Positions 15,506 to 23,575 of a stretch of DNA of 25,899 nt are shown here, piece after piece. A program made the position numbers and the translations under genes. Source of the DNA: Bacteroidales bacterium UBA6229 (lineage in GTDB: Bacteria; Bacteroidota; Bacteroidia; Bacteroidales; F082); NCBI GenBank assembly GCA_002440975.1, contig DJWN01000119.1, positions 1 to 25,899 of the forward strand, given 5' to 3'. The first letter of the stretch is position 1. Each line of letters begins with the position of its first letter. The notes under the pieces were generated by a model. That model was not told where the DNA came from. It made no database searches and saw nothing but the letters and a program-made list of their open reading frames with translations.

Positions 15506-16344
15506 TGGTGTTTAGTCGGCAGTTTTTCAGGATACAATTGCTGTTTGTTTTTTTTGCCCTGGTTATGCAACTTTCGGCTCAGAACAATTGTATTCCACAA
15601 GCCGATGGAAAGTATCTGAAATCTTATTTTAATGCTGGTGTTTACACGCTTACGCAGCCAGTGCAGTATAATACAACAGATTGGCTTGTTGCTGCCGCTG
15701 TGGCCGGTTCAGCCGTTTTGCTTTACACGCAGGATCAGCAGGTCTTTGATTTTTTTGATCGGCAACTACCTGAGGGTGCTGCAAAAAGTTATACACAATT
15801 TAGTGATTTGGGTGGAAATGGTTTGCTGAGTCTGCCAATTTTGGGTGGGATGTATTGGGCGGGAGCTTCACGCTCAGATTGCCGAATGAAAGAGGCTTCG
15901 CTGGCTGGTTTGCAGGCTTTTGTGCTGAGTGCTGGAGCTGCCTGGCTTGTGAAAAGTCTGGCAGGACGTCCGCGACCCAATGCGACTTATGAATCTGATG
16001 ACTGGTATGGTCCTTTCAGTGGTCACGATGCATTCCCGTCGGGGCACACCGTGCGTGCTTTTGCAGTGGCAACGGTTTTGGCAGGATATTACAAAGACAA
16101 AATGTGGGTAGGTATTACAGCTTACGGCCTGGCCGCTTTTACCGCTTCCGGAAGATTATTCAGTGACGAGCACTGGCCTTCGGATGTGTTTGTGGGGATG
16201 GCACTGGGTTATGTTATTGGCAGGGGAGTTTTGAAATTTAATCAGAAACAAAAACAGACTGCCCAAAGCTCGGCATCTGCAACAAGTCTGACGTTTTCGC
16301 CATTAATCGGGCCCCAACATCTTGGACTGATCATTCAGTTTTGA
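15505..16344 (+). CDS. PAP2-family membrane phosphatase
   Basis: 279-residue phosphatidic-acid-phosphatase type 2 protein, probably acting on lipid or isoprenoid phosphates at the cell envelope. An N-terminal signal or membrane segment (10-26) is followed by the three family motifs: KSLAGRPRP (150-158), PSGH (178-181) and GRLFSDEHWPSD with Arg217, His223 and Asp227. The first residue of motif three is Gly instead of the common Ser. Further hydrophobic stretches at 59-74, 104-120, 134-150, 184-215 and 226-240 are consistent with a polytopic enzyme. The start at 15505 overlaps the mazG stop codon; the frame stays open further upstream inside mazG, but only this start gives a clean signal sequence. 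The specific substrate is unknown. Confidence 0.88.
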   Translation: MVFSRQFFRIQLLFVFFALVMQLSAQNNCIPQADGKYLKSYFNAGVYTLTQPVQYNTTDWLVAAAVAGSAVLLYTQDQQVFDFFDRQLPEGAAKSYTQFSDLGGNGLLSLPILGGMYWAGASRSDCRMKEASLAGLQAFVLSAGAAWLVKSLAGRPRPNATYESDDWYGPFSGHDAFPSGHTVRAFAVATVLAGYYKDKMWVGITAYGLAAFTASGRLFSDEHWPSDVFVGMALGYVIGRGVLKFNQKQKQTAQSSASATSLTFSPLIGPQHLGLIIQF

Positions 16345-16356
16345 ATGCATTGTTGC

Positions 16357-16371
16357 TTTGCTTTTAGCAAA
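16357..16371. terminator. Weak hairpin between convergent PAP2 and tolC-like genes
   Basis: TTTGCT (16357-16362), loop TTT, AGCAAA (16366-16371): a short A/T-rich stem flanked by weak A/T runs in the 28-base space between two convergent stop codons. It might act in either direction, but is short. Confidence 0.3.
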
Positions 16372-16372
16372 A

Positions 16373-17881
16373 TTATTTCTCAATTAATTCTTCCGGGTCA
16401 ATATGTATTTTTTGACCTTTTTCGAAGTCGAACAAAGTTGATTTGCGTAGTTCGTAGTAGTTGTTCCAGTAATTTTTCAGGGCATTGTAATAACTTACTT
16501 TGGCATTGTCGTTGTCGATCTGCGCATTATTAAGTTCCAGCACATCGTTCACCTTGCCGATCATATAGCGTTTTTGGGTTACATCGAATCGTTTTTGGGC
16601 TACGGTATCTGATTTTGCAGCTATCATCAGCTGGTTTTTTTGCATCCCAAACTGAACTACCTGCAATAAGATATCCTGATCAAAATCAATTCGTTCCTGC
16701 TCAATGCTGGTCTTCACCAGATCGTAATTGGATTCTGCCATCCGTATTCGGCCTCGTGCCTGACCCCAATCCAGGATAGGAATTGTGAGTCCCAGACTAA
16801 TACGTTCTTCATCGAGTGGATTATTATAAACATCCTGTATTTTATTAGCGGATTGGGTTAAGCCATAAGAGGCAAATATCTCAGCATCAAATCTCCCATT
16901 TAACCTTGCCATGCTTATTTGGCTTTCAGCTTCAATCATACGGCGCTCAAAAGCCAGTCCTGAAGATGTATTCGTATGTGCCTCGCTGATAGCTTCATTC
17001 ACGTCAATAGCGAAGTGTGGGGTTTCGGCTGGTGGAATAAGTACCAGAGGCTGGCTACCGGTAATACGCAAATAGGATTTGAATTTAAAAAGCATGTTTT
17101 GATAATTCAGGTCGGCATTTTCGGCGGCAGCATTGGCCTTGAGTAGGTTTAACTCAAGCTGTAGCAGTTCATTTTCGGCTATTTTACCGAGCACATAACG
17201 TCCTTTGGCGATATTGAATAAGGTATCATAATTAGCCTGATTTTTAATGGCGATGTTGCGATCCACCTGTGCCATCAACAGATTAAAAAAATGATTGATT
17301 GCTGTAATGGCAACCTGTTCGCGGCTTTCGAGATATTGTCGTTTGGCTTCTTCATACACCAATGGCTCAATTTGCTTATCCCATTTGTAAGCGTTATAGC
17401 CAAATATAGGCTGTCTGAAACCGATGCTTACCGGTGTTGAATGATACTGAATGGTGGAAGTATCTGTATAAAAATTGTCAAGACGCTCCAGTCCGGATTG
17501 CAGAAACACCTCACCGCCAGTGGGTCCGATGCGTTGGGTGAGTGCGATATCTGCCGAATAACGTGACACGGTTCGGTCGCGATAATTTTCGCTGCCGTCT
17601 TGTTGTGTAATGGCATCAATAGATTTCGTAAAATTCGGCAGCGTGCCGGTAAGCGTTATATTTGGCAGATAACCGGCCTTAAAACTGCGGTATTCCCAGT
17701 AGCTGCGCCTGAAACGGTGTATGTTGATTAAGGCATCGGGCGAGCGTTCCTGTGCCAGTTGGATGGCTTCTGATAAAGTAAGGTAGTTTTGCTCACCGCT
17801 TTGCAGGCTTTGCGCTGATACCGTTGAAAACAGTAACATTATTATACCTGTCAGGATTCCTTCACCAAGCTTAATTTTCAT
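16373..17881 (-). CDS. TolC-family outer membrane efflux channel
   Basis: 502-residue outer-membrane factor. Signal peptide MKIKLGEGILTGIIMLLFST with likely cleavage after SAQ (24). The mature protein begins with the family-typical YLTLSEAIQLAQERSPDAL (33-51) and consists of long helices in two tandem halves, the second including SLGLTIPILDWGQARGRIRMAESNYD, the usual TolC-family pattern around a conserved strand-turn. It would form the outer-membrane exit duct for the adaptor/permease pair encoded upstream. It follows the DUF2007 gene by 44 bases with no promoter box seen, so it is probably the last gene of the efflux operon. Confidence 0.92.
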   Translation of the reverse strand: MKIKLGEGILTGIIMLLFSTVSAQSLQSGEQNYLTLSEAIQLAQERSPDALINIHRFRRSYWEYRSFKAGYLPNITLTGTLPNFTKSIDAITQQDGSENYRDRTVSRYSADIALTQRIGPTGGEVFLQSGLERLDNFYTDTSTIQYHSTPVSIGFRQPIFGYNAYKWDKQIEPLVYEEAKRQYLESREQVAITAINHFFNLLMAQVDRNIAIKNQANYDTLFNIAKGRYVLGKIAENELLQLELNLLKANAAAENADLNYQNMLFKFKSYLRITGSQPLVLIPPAETPHFAIDVNEAISEAHTNTSSGLAFERRMIEAESQISMARLNGRFDAEIFASYGLTQSANKIQDVYNNPLDEERISLGLTIPILDWGQARGRIRMAESNYDLVKTSIEQERIDFDQDILLQVVQFGMQKNQLMIAAKSDTVAQKRFDVTQKRYMIGKVNDVLELNNAQIDNDNAKVSYYNALKNYWNNYYELRKSTLFDFEKGQKIHIDPEELIEK

Positions 17882-17925
17882 GCCAAATGCTTTAAAAATT
17901 TCATTTTTGAGTGATGCTGTTTATT

Positions 17926-18162
17926 TTAGTCAGAGTTTTTTTCGAGAAAGGCATCCAGTATCGGACGTACTTTTCCCATATTTACTTCCTCTATGAGTAT
18001 GCGAACGTCAGCCTGAATTGAGCCAATTCCGACCAAATTACCAGCTTCCTGATCGTTGCGGATCATGCAGGGAATCCCTGCTTCTTCCAGTTCATATTTG
18101 AGGGCAAGTGCCTGAATGTTGCTCCCTGCAAAAATTTCGATAAGTTCGTTTGAATGTTCCAT
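17926..18162 (-). CDS. DUF2007 small protein (putative signal-transducing protein)
   Basis: 78-residue cytoplasmic protein of the DUF2007 type. The pattern of a leading strand (LIEIFAGSNIQALALKYELE), a centre with IPCMIRNDQ, and VRILIEEVNMGKVRPIL near the end is typical for the family: a small ferredoxin-like alpha/beta fold with a single Cys32. No signal peptide or membrane span. Function is unknown; the family is loosely labelled signal transducing. It sits inside the efflux operon, 16 bases after the permease and 44 before the TolC-family gene, so it may modulate that system, but this is only positional. Confidence 0.8.
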   Translation of the reverse strand: MEHSNELIEIFAGSNIQALALKYELEEAGIPCMIRNDQEAGNLVGIGSIQADVRILIEEVNMGKVRPILDAFLEKNSD

Positions 18163-18178
18163 GGTAATTGTTTTTTTG

Positions 18179-19549
18179 TTAATCGTGTCTGAGTGAGGTC
18201 ACCGGATCTTGCTGTGCGGCTTTGCGAGCAGGCAGATAGCCAAACACAATGCCAACAGATGCAGCAACACCAAAAGAAATCATTATACTTCCTATTGATA
18301 CAATTGTCAGGATATCAGTTGTTTCCATAATGGTACGTGCCATAATCACACCCAATAGAATGCCAAAAAGGCCTCCGCTAATGCTAATCAGTATGGCTTC
18401 GGAAAGAAACTGAAAGATGATATCCCTTTTGGTGGCACCCACTGAACGGCGCACACCAATTTCGCGAATGCGCTCCATCACCGAGGCCAGCATGATATTC
18501 ATGATGCCGATGCCTCCTACAAGCAGCGAAATTCCTGCAATGGCACCTAACACGATATTGAAAATATCTTTTGTCCGTTGCTCCTGTTTGAGTAGCAGCT
18601 CGGGTACAGTAATCTGAAAATCTTCAACACCCAAATGCCTCCGGTTGAGCATTTTTGTGAGAATATCTGTCGTTGCTGTGAGGTTTTCACTTTCGTCAAC
18701 CTGTACCACTATCCTGTCCAATTGGTGATAGTTGGCATCATCTTCGCCGCTTGAGCTGCTCGAGAATGACATCACACCAGTTCCTGTATAGATAGTAGTT
18801 TGACTACCTCCGGCATTGAGAGAACCTTCGTTGATTCGTGCGCGATCTTTAAATCGCAAGAGAACCGTTTGAATGGGTGCATAGATATTATTATTGAAAT
18901 CGGATATTCCCAGATCCTGACTGCTTTGGACCGATGCCAGCCTGTTTTCGAGCACTCCAATTACCTTAAGCCAGATGTTGCCACATTTAATATGTTTACC
19001 AATAGGGTCTTCGAGTGCAAAAAACTTTGATTTAATAGCCGGACCAATAATGCAAACAGGGCTTCCACTCTCGAGTTGATCATTGGTGAACATATTACCA
19101 GTGGTAAGAGTTAGGTTGAAGACCTCAAAAAAATCTGGTTGCACCCCATTGAGCTTGGCTTGCTGTCGGATGCCGTCTTTGATGATGCTGGTTTCGTACG
19201 ACACTTCAGGGCTTACGCGTTGCACAGTTGGGATCACTTCTTTGATTCCTTCGGCATCGAGCAGGGTAAGGCCGGGTGAATATTGCTTACGCTGCTGCTG
19301 ACCGCCCGAATCTTCAGCGTCATCGTTTCCGGAGCTGGTTTTTTCATAACGGGCCTGCACAACGATGTTGTTAACTCCAACCATTTTCATCTGATCCAGA
19401 ATTTCCTGCTGTGCTCCGTTGCCTATGGCCATCATGGCGATAACGGCTGCTACACCAAAAATGATTCCCAATGCTGTTAATATTGATCGCGATCTGTTTG
19501 CAAAAACCGCCTCTAATGCAACTTGTAAAATCTCCAGATACCGTTCCAT
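18179..19549 (-). CDS. MacB/FtsX-type ABC transporter permease
   Basis: 456-residue inner-membrane protein with the MacB topology: TM1 (about 24-44), a large periplasmic domain (45-328), and three C-terminal spans (about 330-356, 378-403, 415-440). The FtsX domain motif MERIREIGVRRSVGATKRDI lies at 358-377 and the end PARKAAQQDPVTSLRHD is typical. There is no Walker A/ABC signature, so it is the permease half only and needs a separate ATPase, which is absent from the window. The periplasmic domain has two low-complexity insertions, near 71-89 (Ser/Asp/Gln-rich) and 254-271 (Ser/Gly/Asp-rich). The gene follows the adaptor gene by 9 bases. Together with that adaptor and the TolC-type channel it should form a MacAB-TolC-like export or mechanotransmission machine. 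Confidence 0.93.
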   Translation of the reverse strand: MERYLEILQVALEAVFANRSRSILTALGIIFGVAAVIAMMAIGNGAQQEILDQMKMVGVNNIVVQARYEKTSSGNDDAEDSGGQQQRKQYSPGLTLLDAEGIKEVIPTVQRVSPEVSYETSIIKDGIRQQAKLNGVQPDFFEVFNLTLTTGNMFTNDQLESGSPVCIIGPAIKSKFFALEDPIGKHIKCGNIWLKVIGVLENRLASVQSSQDLGISDFNNNIYAPIQTVLLRFKDRARINEGSLNAGGSQTTIYTGTGVMSFSSSSSGEDDANYHQLDRIVVQVDESENLTATTDILTKMLNRRHLGVEDFQITVPELLLKQEQRTKDIFNIVLGAIAGISLLVGGIGIMNIMLASVMERIREIGVRRSVGATKRDIIFQFLSEAILISISGGLFGILLGVIMARTIMETTDILTIVSIGSIMISFGVAASVGIVFGYLPARKAAQQDPVTSLRHD

Positions 19550-19558
19550 AGGTCAGAA

Positions 19559-20941
19559 TTAATTAGGCCTTCTAGCTGCTCCTTTTCCACGACCACCTTG
19601 TGGCTGATTGGCTGGAGGTGTGTCGTTTTTAACGTCAGGTTCTTTGGGTTTGGGTGCGGATTTTTTCAGGCTATCCCTAATACTCGCCACTACTTCGGGA
19701 TCCAACAGGCTTAAGCGATAGTTTTCGGGTTTGTCGGGCGGACTCAACCTCACTTTATCACCTTCGTTAAGTCCGGCTAAAATGATAATTTCATTTTCAT
19801 TTGATTTTCCGGCAATAATTTGCTGCCTTTTTCCCCCGGTAAACACAAACTGAATGCTGTCGAGGTTGTATATGGCTTCGAGTGGTACAAAGTAGGCCTC
19901 CTGAATTTCTTCGGTGATGATGATGTTTTTGGTCGTCATGGCAGGGCGAAGTATAGAATCAAATTCGTTCACTTCTATCTTTACCTCAAAAACTTTGGCG
20001 TTGCTATTACGCATCTGCTCGCCGATATTTGCCACCTCAAGTACTTTTCCCGTGAATTTTTTTTCAGGAAAGGCATCTACACCAATTTCAACGCGCTGAC
20101 CTGTTTTAACTTTCGAGATATCAATCTCATTCACATAGGTTTTGGTGATCATTTCTCTGAGGTTTGGCAGGGTGGCCACCACATTTTCCCAGGCACTGAT
20201 AGTTGCCCCAATACCCCGCTTTGAACCATCCCAATCGCGTTGATACACTACCATACCGGCCTTAGGGGCCTTAATCGTAAATTCTGCGTTGAGTGCAATC
20301 AGCTTTTCGTATTCAGATTGTTTTTTTCGGAGGGCGGTTGCCACCTCACTCATATTGGCAACGGCTTTCTCGTATTTGAGTGAATAATTTCTTTCGGCCT
20401 GATCCAGCGAGCGTTGTGCCCTGTCGAGTTCGATCTGTACCTGCCGTTGGGTTGCCGGCGGTTCATAGATAGATTGATCAACAGTAATCTGGGCTTCTTC
20501 CATGGCATACCTCAAGTTGACCAGATCGTTGCGGGCTGTTCTCAGTTCCATGGTAGTATCGAGCTGGGTTTTGGTAAAATTGTTCTGGAATTGCTCGATA
20601 TCAATTTCCTGGTCTTTGATTTTATTGGTAAGCTCTGTACGGTCGAGTCGGGCAACATAATCACCGGAATCAACGATAGATCCATCCGGGATGATGTCGT
20701 CAATTTTGAGTTGCCACAAGCGGGCTTCGCGCAGGCTGGAGGGCGAAGGGCCAAAAATGTTTTCAGAGCTTTTGGCTTCCAGCTCTCCTGTGGTGGTAAC
20801 ACTGATGATAAAGGGTCCTTTTTTTACCGTTGTCTCAATCACAGCACCAGATTCCAGTTCAGGGCGTGTTGCATACCAGGTAATCAGTATCAAGGCCAGA
20901 ATGACGGCAATACTGAGATAAATTTTCATACGAGATTTCAT
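19559..20941 (-). CDS. Periplasmic adaptor (MacA/HlyD-type membrane fusion protein)
   Basis: 460-residue membrane-fusion protein anchored by one N-terminal span (about 6-23). Two lipoyl half-motifs (about 45-98, and 222-262 with FTIKAPKAGMVVY) flank a long alpha-helical hairpin (about 100-220) that would contact the TolC-type channel; beta-barrel and membrane-proximal parts follow. The C-terminus (about 425-460) is a Pro/Lys/Gly/Arg-rich tail without clear fold. It is followed by the permease gene after 9 bases and preceded by the MoxR gene with a 39-base gap. Met5 (20929) is an equally possible start; I kept the longer version. Confidence 0.92.
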   Translation of the reverse strand: MKSRMKIYLSIAVILALILITWYATRPELESGAVIETTVKKGPFIISVTTTGELEAKSSENIFGPSPSSLREARLWQLKIDDIIPDGSIVDSGDYVARLDRTELTNKIKDQEIDIEQFQNNFTKTQLDTTMELRTARNDLVNLRYAMEEAQITVDQSIYEPPATQRQVQIELDRAQRSLDQAERNYSLKYEKAVANMSEVATALRKKQSEYEKLIALNAEFTIKAPKAGMVVYQRDWDGSKRGIGATISAWENVVATLPNLREMITKTYVNEIDISKVKTGQRVEIGVDAFPEKKFTGKVLEVANIGEQMRNSNAKVFEVKIEVNEFDSILRPAMTTKNIIITEEIQEAYFVPLEAIYNLDSIQFVFTGGKRQQIIAGKSNENEIIILAGLNEGDKVRLSPPDKPENYRLSLLDPEVVASIRDSLKKSAPKPKEPDVKNDTPPANQPQGGRGKGAARRPN

Positions 20942-20980
20942 AGGCCCATAAAATTAAATGTTTTTGGATGATCAAACAAA

Positions 20981-21940
20981 TCAAAGCAGTTTACGGATGA
21001 TATCTTCCATGCTTATACCTTCGGCTTCGGCTGTGTAGTTGCGCACCAGCCGATGACGCAGAATAGGTAAGGCAACGGATTTAACATCTTCTATGTCAGG
21101 TGAATACCTTCCATTGAATAAGGCGTTAGCCTTAGCTCCGATTATCAGGTATTGCGAAGCCCTCGGACCGGCACCCCAGCTGATGTATTTGTTCGTGAAA
21201 TCGTGAGCCACCGGCGTGTTAGGGCGTGTTTTCCCAGCCAGTTTCACGGCATATTCATACACATTATCAGCCACTGGTACTTTACGCACCAGTTGTTGAA
21301 AAGAGTTAATCTCATTTTCATTCATCACTGCATTTACGGTTTGAACAGCTCCTCCCGTAGTATGTTTTACCACCAGAATCTCCTCTTCGAAGGAAGGATA
21401 ATCCAGCCAAAGGTTGAACATAAAACGGTCGAGTTGTGCTTCGGGCAGGGGATAGGTTCCTTCCTGCTCGATAGGGTTTTGTGTGGCCAACACAAAAAAT
21501 GGTTCGAGCAACTGATGTGTTTGCCCTGCAACTGTGATGCGTTTTTCCTGCATGGCTTCCAGCAGGGCAGCTTGTGTTTTGGGCGGTGTGCGGTTGATTT
21601 CATCGGCCAGGATAACCTGCGCAAAAACAGGGCCTTTGATAAATTTGAAATGACGTGACTCATCAAGAATCTCGGTGCCGATAATATCAGAGGGCATCAG
21701 ATCGGGGGTGAATTGGATACGGTTAAAACTGAGCCCAAGTGCTTTGCCTATGGTATTGACCAATAAGGTTTTTGCCAGACCAGGCACCCCAACCAATAAC
21801 ACATGCCCCTGGCTGAATATGGCCAGTAGGGTTTGGTGAATGATTTCGTCCTGTCCGACGATTACCTTTCCAATCTCTTTTTTAAGTTCCTGATATTTAA
21901 GTAATAAGGCGTCAGCCCCTTCTTTGTCTGATTTGTACAT
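20981..21940 (-). CDS. MoxR-family AAA+ ATPase
   Basis: 319-residue AAA+ chaperone-like ATPase. Walker A is GVPGLAKT (51-58), Walker B VILADE (109-114), sensor 1 lies in LATQNP (151-156), and the arginine finger is in EAQLDRF (167-173, Arg172). MoxR proteins usually work with a von Willebrand factor A or DUF58 partner to mature or insert metal into client proteins. No such partner gene is in the window: the upstream neighbour is the SurA-type PPIase (14-base gap) and the downstream one the efflux adaptor. Placement with PPIases suggests a role in envelope protein quality control, but this is inference. Confidence 0.93.
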   Translation of the reverse strand: MYKSDKEGADALLLKYQELKKEIGKVIVGQDEIIHQTLLAIFSQGHVLLVGVPGLAKTLLVNTIGKALGLSFNRIQFTPDLMPSDIIGTEILDESRHFKFIKGPVFAQVILADEINRTPPKTQAALLEAMQEKRITVAGQTHQLLEPFFVLATQNPIEQEGTYPLPEAQLDRFMFNLWLDYPSFEEEILVVKHTTGGAVQTVNAVMNENEINSFQQLVRKVPVADNVYEYAVKLAGKTRPNTPVAHDFTNKYISWGAGPRASQYLIIGAKANALFNGRYSPDIEDVKSVALPILRHRLVRNYTAEAEGISMEDIIRKLL

Positions 21941-21954
21941 AATTCGCCCTAGCT

Positions 21955-23322
21955 TTATTCGTTTTTCCAGTTATAATCAAAGTCACAATCCATAAAATTC
22001 TCATTGATGCGCACATAGGCTGAATTTGATTTTTCTCTGATCCAATTGTCAACCGCTTCCTGTTTCTTTTTTTGCAGTGCCCAGGCCTGAATGCGGTTGT
22101 AATCATCACGCAGATTGGCTTTGTGTGGCGTTGTTTTTCTTTTAAGCATCAGCAGACGGTATGCGTCCTTGCCTTCTTCTGTAATCATGGGAACAGGATC
22201 GCTCAACTCGCCAGGCTGCAGTTTGTCAATTACAAACGAAACCTGCTGATCCAGATCGTCGGCCTCAAAAAGTGTACTTCCGGTATAGGGATTCAGGAGC
22301 AAACCGCTTTTGCCTTCATAATCGCTGTATTTTTCGACTGCTTCTTCAAAAGATAGCTCACCGCTGCGGATTTGTGTGGCGATGGTGTCCAGTTCGTTTT
22401 TGGCTTTTTCGAGGGCTACGGGAGAAACTTTGGCCATAAGCAGGATATGCCTGACGTTTACATATTCTCCGCGGCGTTCGATCATTTGAATGATATGAAA
22501 GCCGGCTTCTGTTTCAACGATTTCAGAGATTTCTCCATCTTTCAGTTTAAATGCAACAGCTTCAAATTCAGGATATAACTCGCCACGACCATAAAAACCC
22601 AACTCGCCACCTTTTCGGGCTGATCCCGGATCTTCAGAATACAGGACAGCCAGTGTTGAAAAACGCTCACCTGCTAATATTCGTTTACGCAGGTCGAAAA
22701 GGCGTTCCTTCACTTTTAGTTTTTCGTCAATACTGATGGGAGGTTTCTTAACAATTTGAGCAATTTCGTATTCGGTATTTACCATCGGGATGCTGTCGGA
22801 AGGCATGGTGCGATAATAATTTTTTATTTCTGAAGGCGTCACTTCCACACTGTTCATGATGTCGTTTTGTACTTCCTGCACCAGCATCTGGTCTTTAACA
22901 AGACGGCGAAGTTCGTTTTTGATTTCGTTGATGCTCTTGTTGTAGTAAGCCTCGAGCTTCTCTTGTGATCCCAACTCGTTGATGAAATAACGTAAACGTC
23001 TTTCCATTTCCTGATTTATCTGTACATCAGTTACTTCTACGCTATCAATCTCGGCCTGGTTGAGCATTAATTTTTGAAACAACAAATCTTCCAGTATCTG
23101 GCAACGGATGGTCTCGGCACTACCGCTTATGCCACGCTGAAGCCTGTATTGGATGTATTGATTTTCGATATCGGATTGAAGAATCACATTTTTACCAACG
23201 ACTGCTGCCACCTGATCAATCACTTGTTTTTGCTGCGCTTTGGCTTGAAAAGTGAAAAGCAGCACCAAAATAGAGAAAGCAGGTATAATTTTTTTAAGTA
23301 TCATATCGTATGTCTTTAGCAT
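21955..23322 (-). CDS. SurA-type periplasmic peptidyl-prolyl isomerase
   Basis: 455-residue secreted chaperone/isomerase. Signal peptide ends near QAKAQ (26-30). The SurA N-terminal chaperone domain covers about 33-160 (VIDQVAAVVGKNVILQSDIE at its start). Two parvulin-like domains follow: the first, about 184-282, keeps the canonical GGELGFYGRGEL and GFHIIQM; the second, about 289-395, starts VNVRHILL but ends GKDAYRLLML without the GYHII signature, so it may be inactive. It would assist folding of outer-membrane proteins. Start: ATG at 23322 or 23304 (MILKK...); both give a signal peptide. No promoter box was found upstream; the repeat element 23412-23625 separates it from the preceding isomerase-like gene. 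Confidence 0.92.
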   Translation of the reverse strand: MLKTYDMILKKIIPAFSILVLLFTFQAKAQQKQVIDQVAAVVGKNVILQSDIENQYIQYRLQRGISGSAETIRCQILEDLLFQKLMLNQAEIDSVEVTDVQINQEMERRLRYFINELGSQEKLEAYYNKSINEIKNELRRLVKDQMLVQEVQNDIMNSVEVTPSEIKNYYRTMPSDSIPMVNTEYEIAQIVKKPPISIDEKLKVKERLFDLRKRILAGERFSTLAVLYSEDPGSARKGGELGFYGRGELYPEFEAVAFKLKDGEISEIVETEAGFHIIQMIERRGEYVNVRHILLMAKVSPVALEKAKNELDTIATQIRSGELSFEEAVEKYSDYEGKSGLLLNPYTGSTLFEADDLDQQVSFVIDKLQPGELSDPVPMITEEGKDAYRLLMLKRKTTPHKANLRDDYNRIQAWALQKKKQEAVDNWIREKSNSAYVRINENFMDCDFDYNWKNE

Positions 23323-23436
23323 GTTTTTGTTTTGTGTAAACAGTTTTCCGGACGACTTATTGCATCATGAAATGGCTGTGATTTAAAAAACAGAACTTGT
23401 ATTTTTTTCATTGTTGTCCGGTAAAAATATTATGTC

Positions 23437-23454
23437 GTCCCGTACGTACGGGAC
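23437..23454. repeat. Perfect 18-base palindrome
   Basis: GTCCCGTACGTACGGGAC is its own reverse complement. It lies just inside the left end of the 214-base element and shares GTCCC/GGGAC with the other two structures of the element. Confidence 0.9.
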
Positions 23455-23479
23455 TTTTTCCTAAATTGTAAATCACTGA

Positions 23480-23534
23480 CTACCCATATTTTGTCCCTAA
23501 CTGGACTGTCCCGTTAGGGGCAAAATGTGGGTAG
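23480..23534 (+). repeat. 22-bp stem hairpin inside the repeat element
   Basis: The left arm 23480-23501 pairs with the right arm 23513-23534 over 22 positions with two deviations, at 23487/23527 and 23494/23520. Both are T opposite G, hence U-G wobbles if transcribed from the plus strand. The 11-base loop contains GGAC-T-GTCC, which could extend the helix. Confidence 0.85.
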
Positions 23535-23562
23535 AATAAAAGGTTACCCTTGATTATCCCAA

Positions 23563-23575
23563 GTCCCTTAGGGAC
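23563..23575. repeat. 13-base palindrome near the right end of the element
   Basis: GTCCCTTAGGGAC: six-base arms around a central T. Its GGGAC also takes part in the long-range pairing with 23437-23441, so two alternative folds compete. Confidence 0.8.

Noticed and set aside
20414..20971. 185-codon plus-strand open frame opposite the adaptor gene
   Set aside because: Shadow of the adaptor; no start context, no domain.
21152..21658. 168-codon plus-strand open frame opposite moxR
   Set aside because: Shadow of moxR, which has full Walker A, Walker B and sensor motifs.
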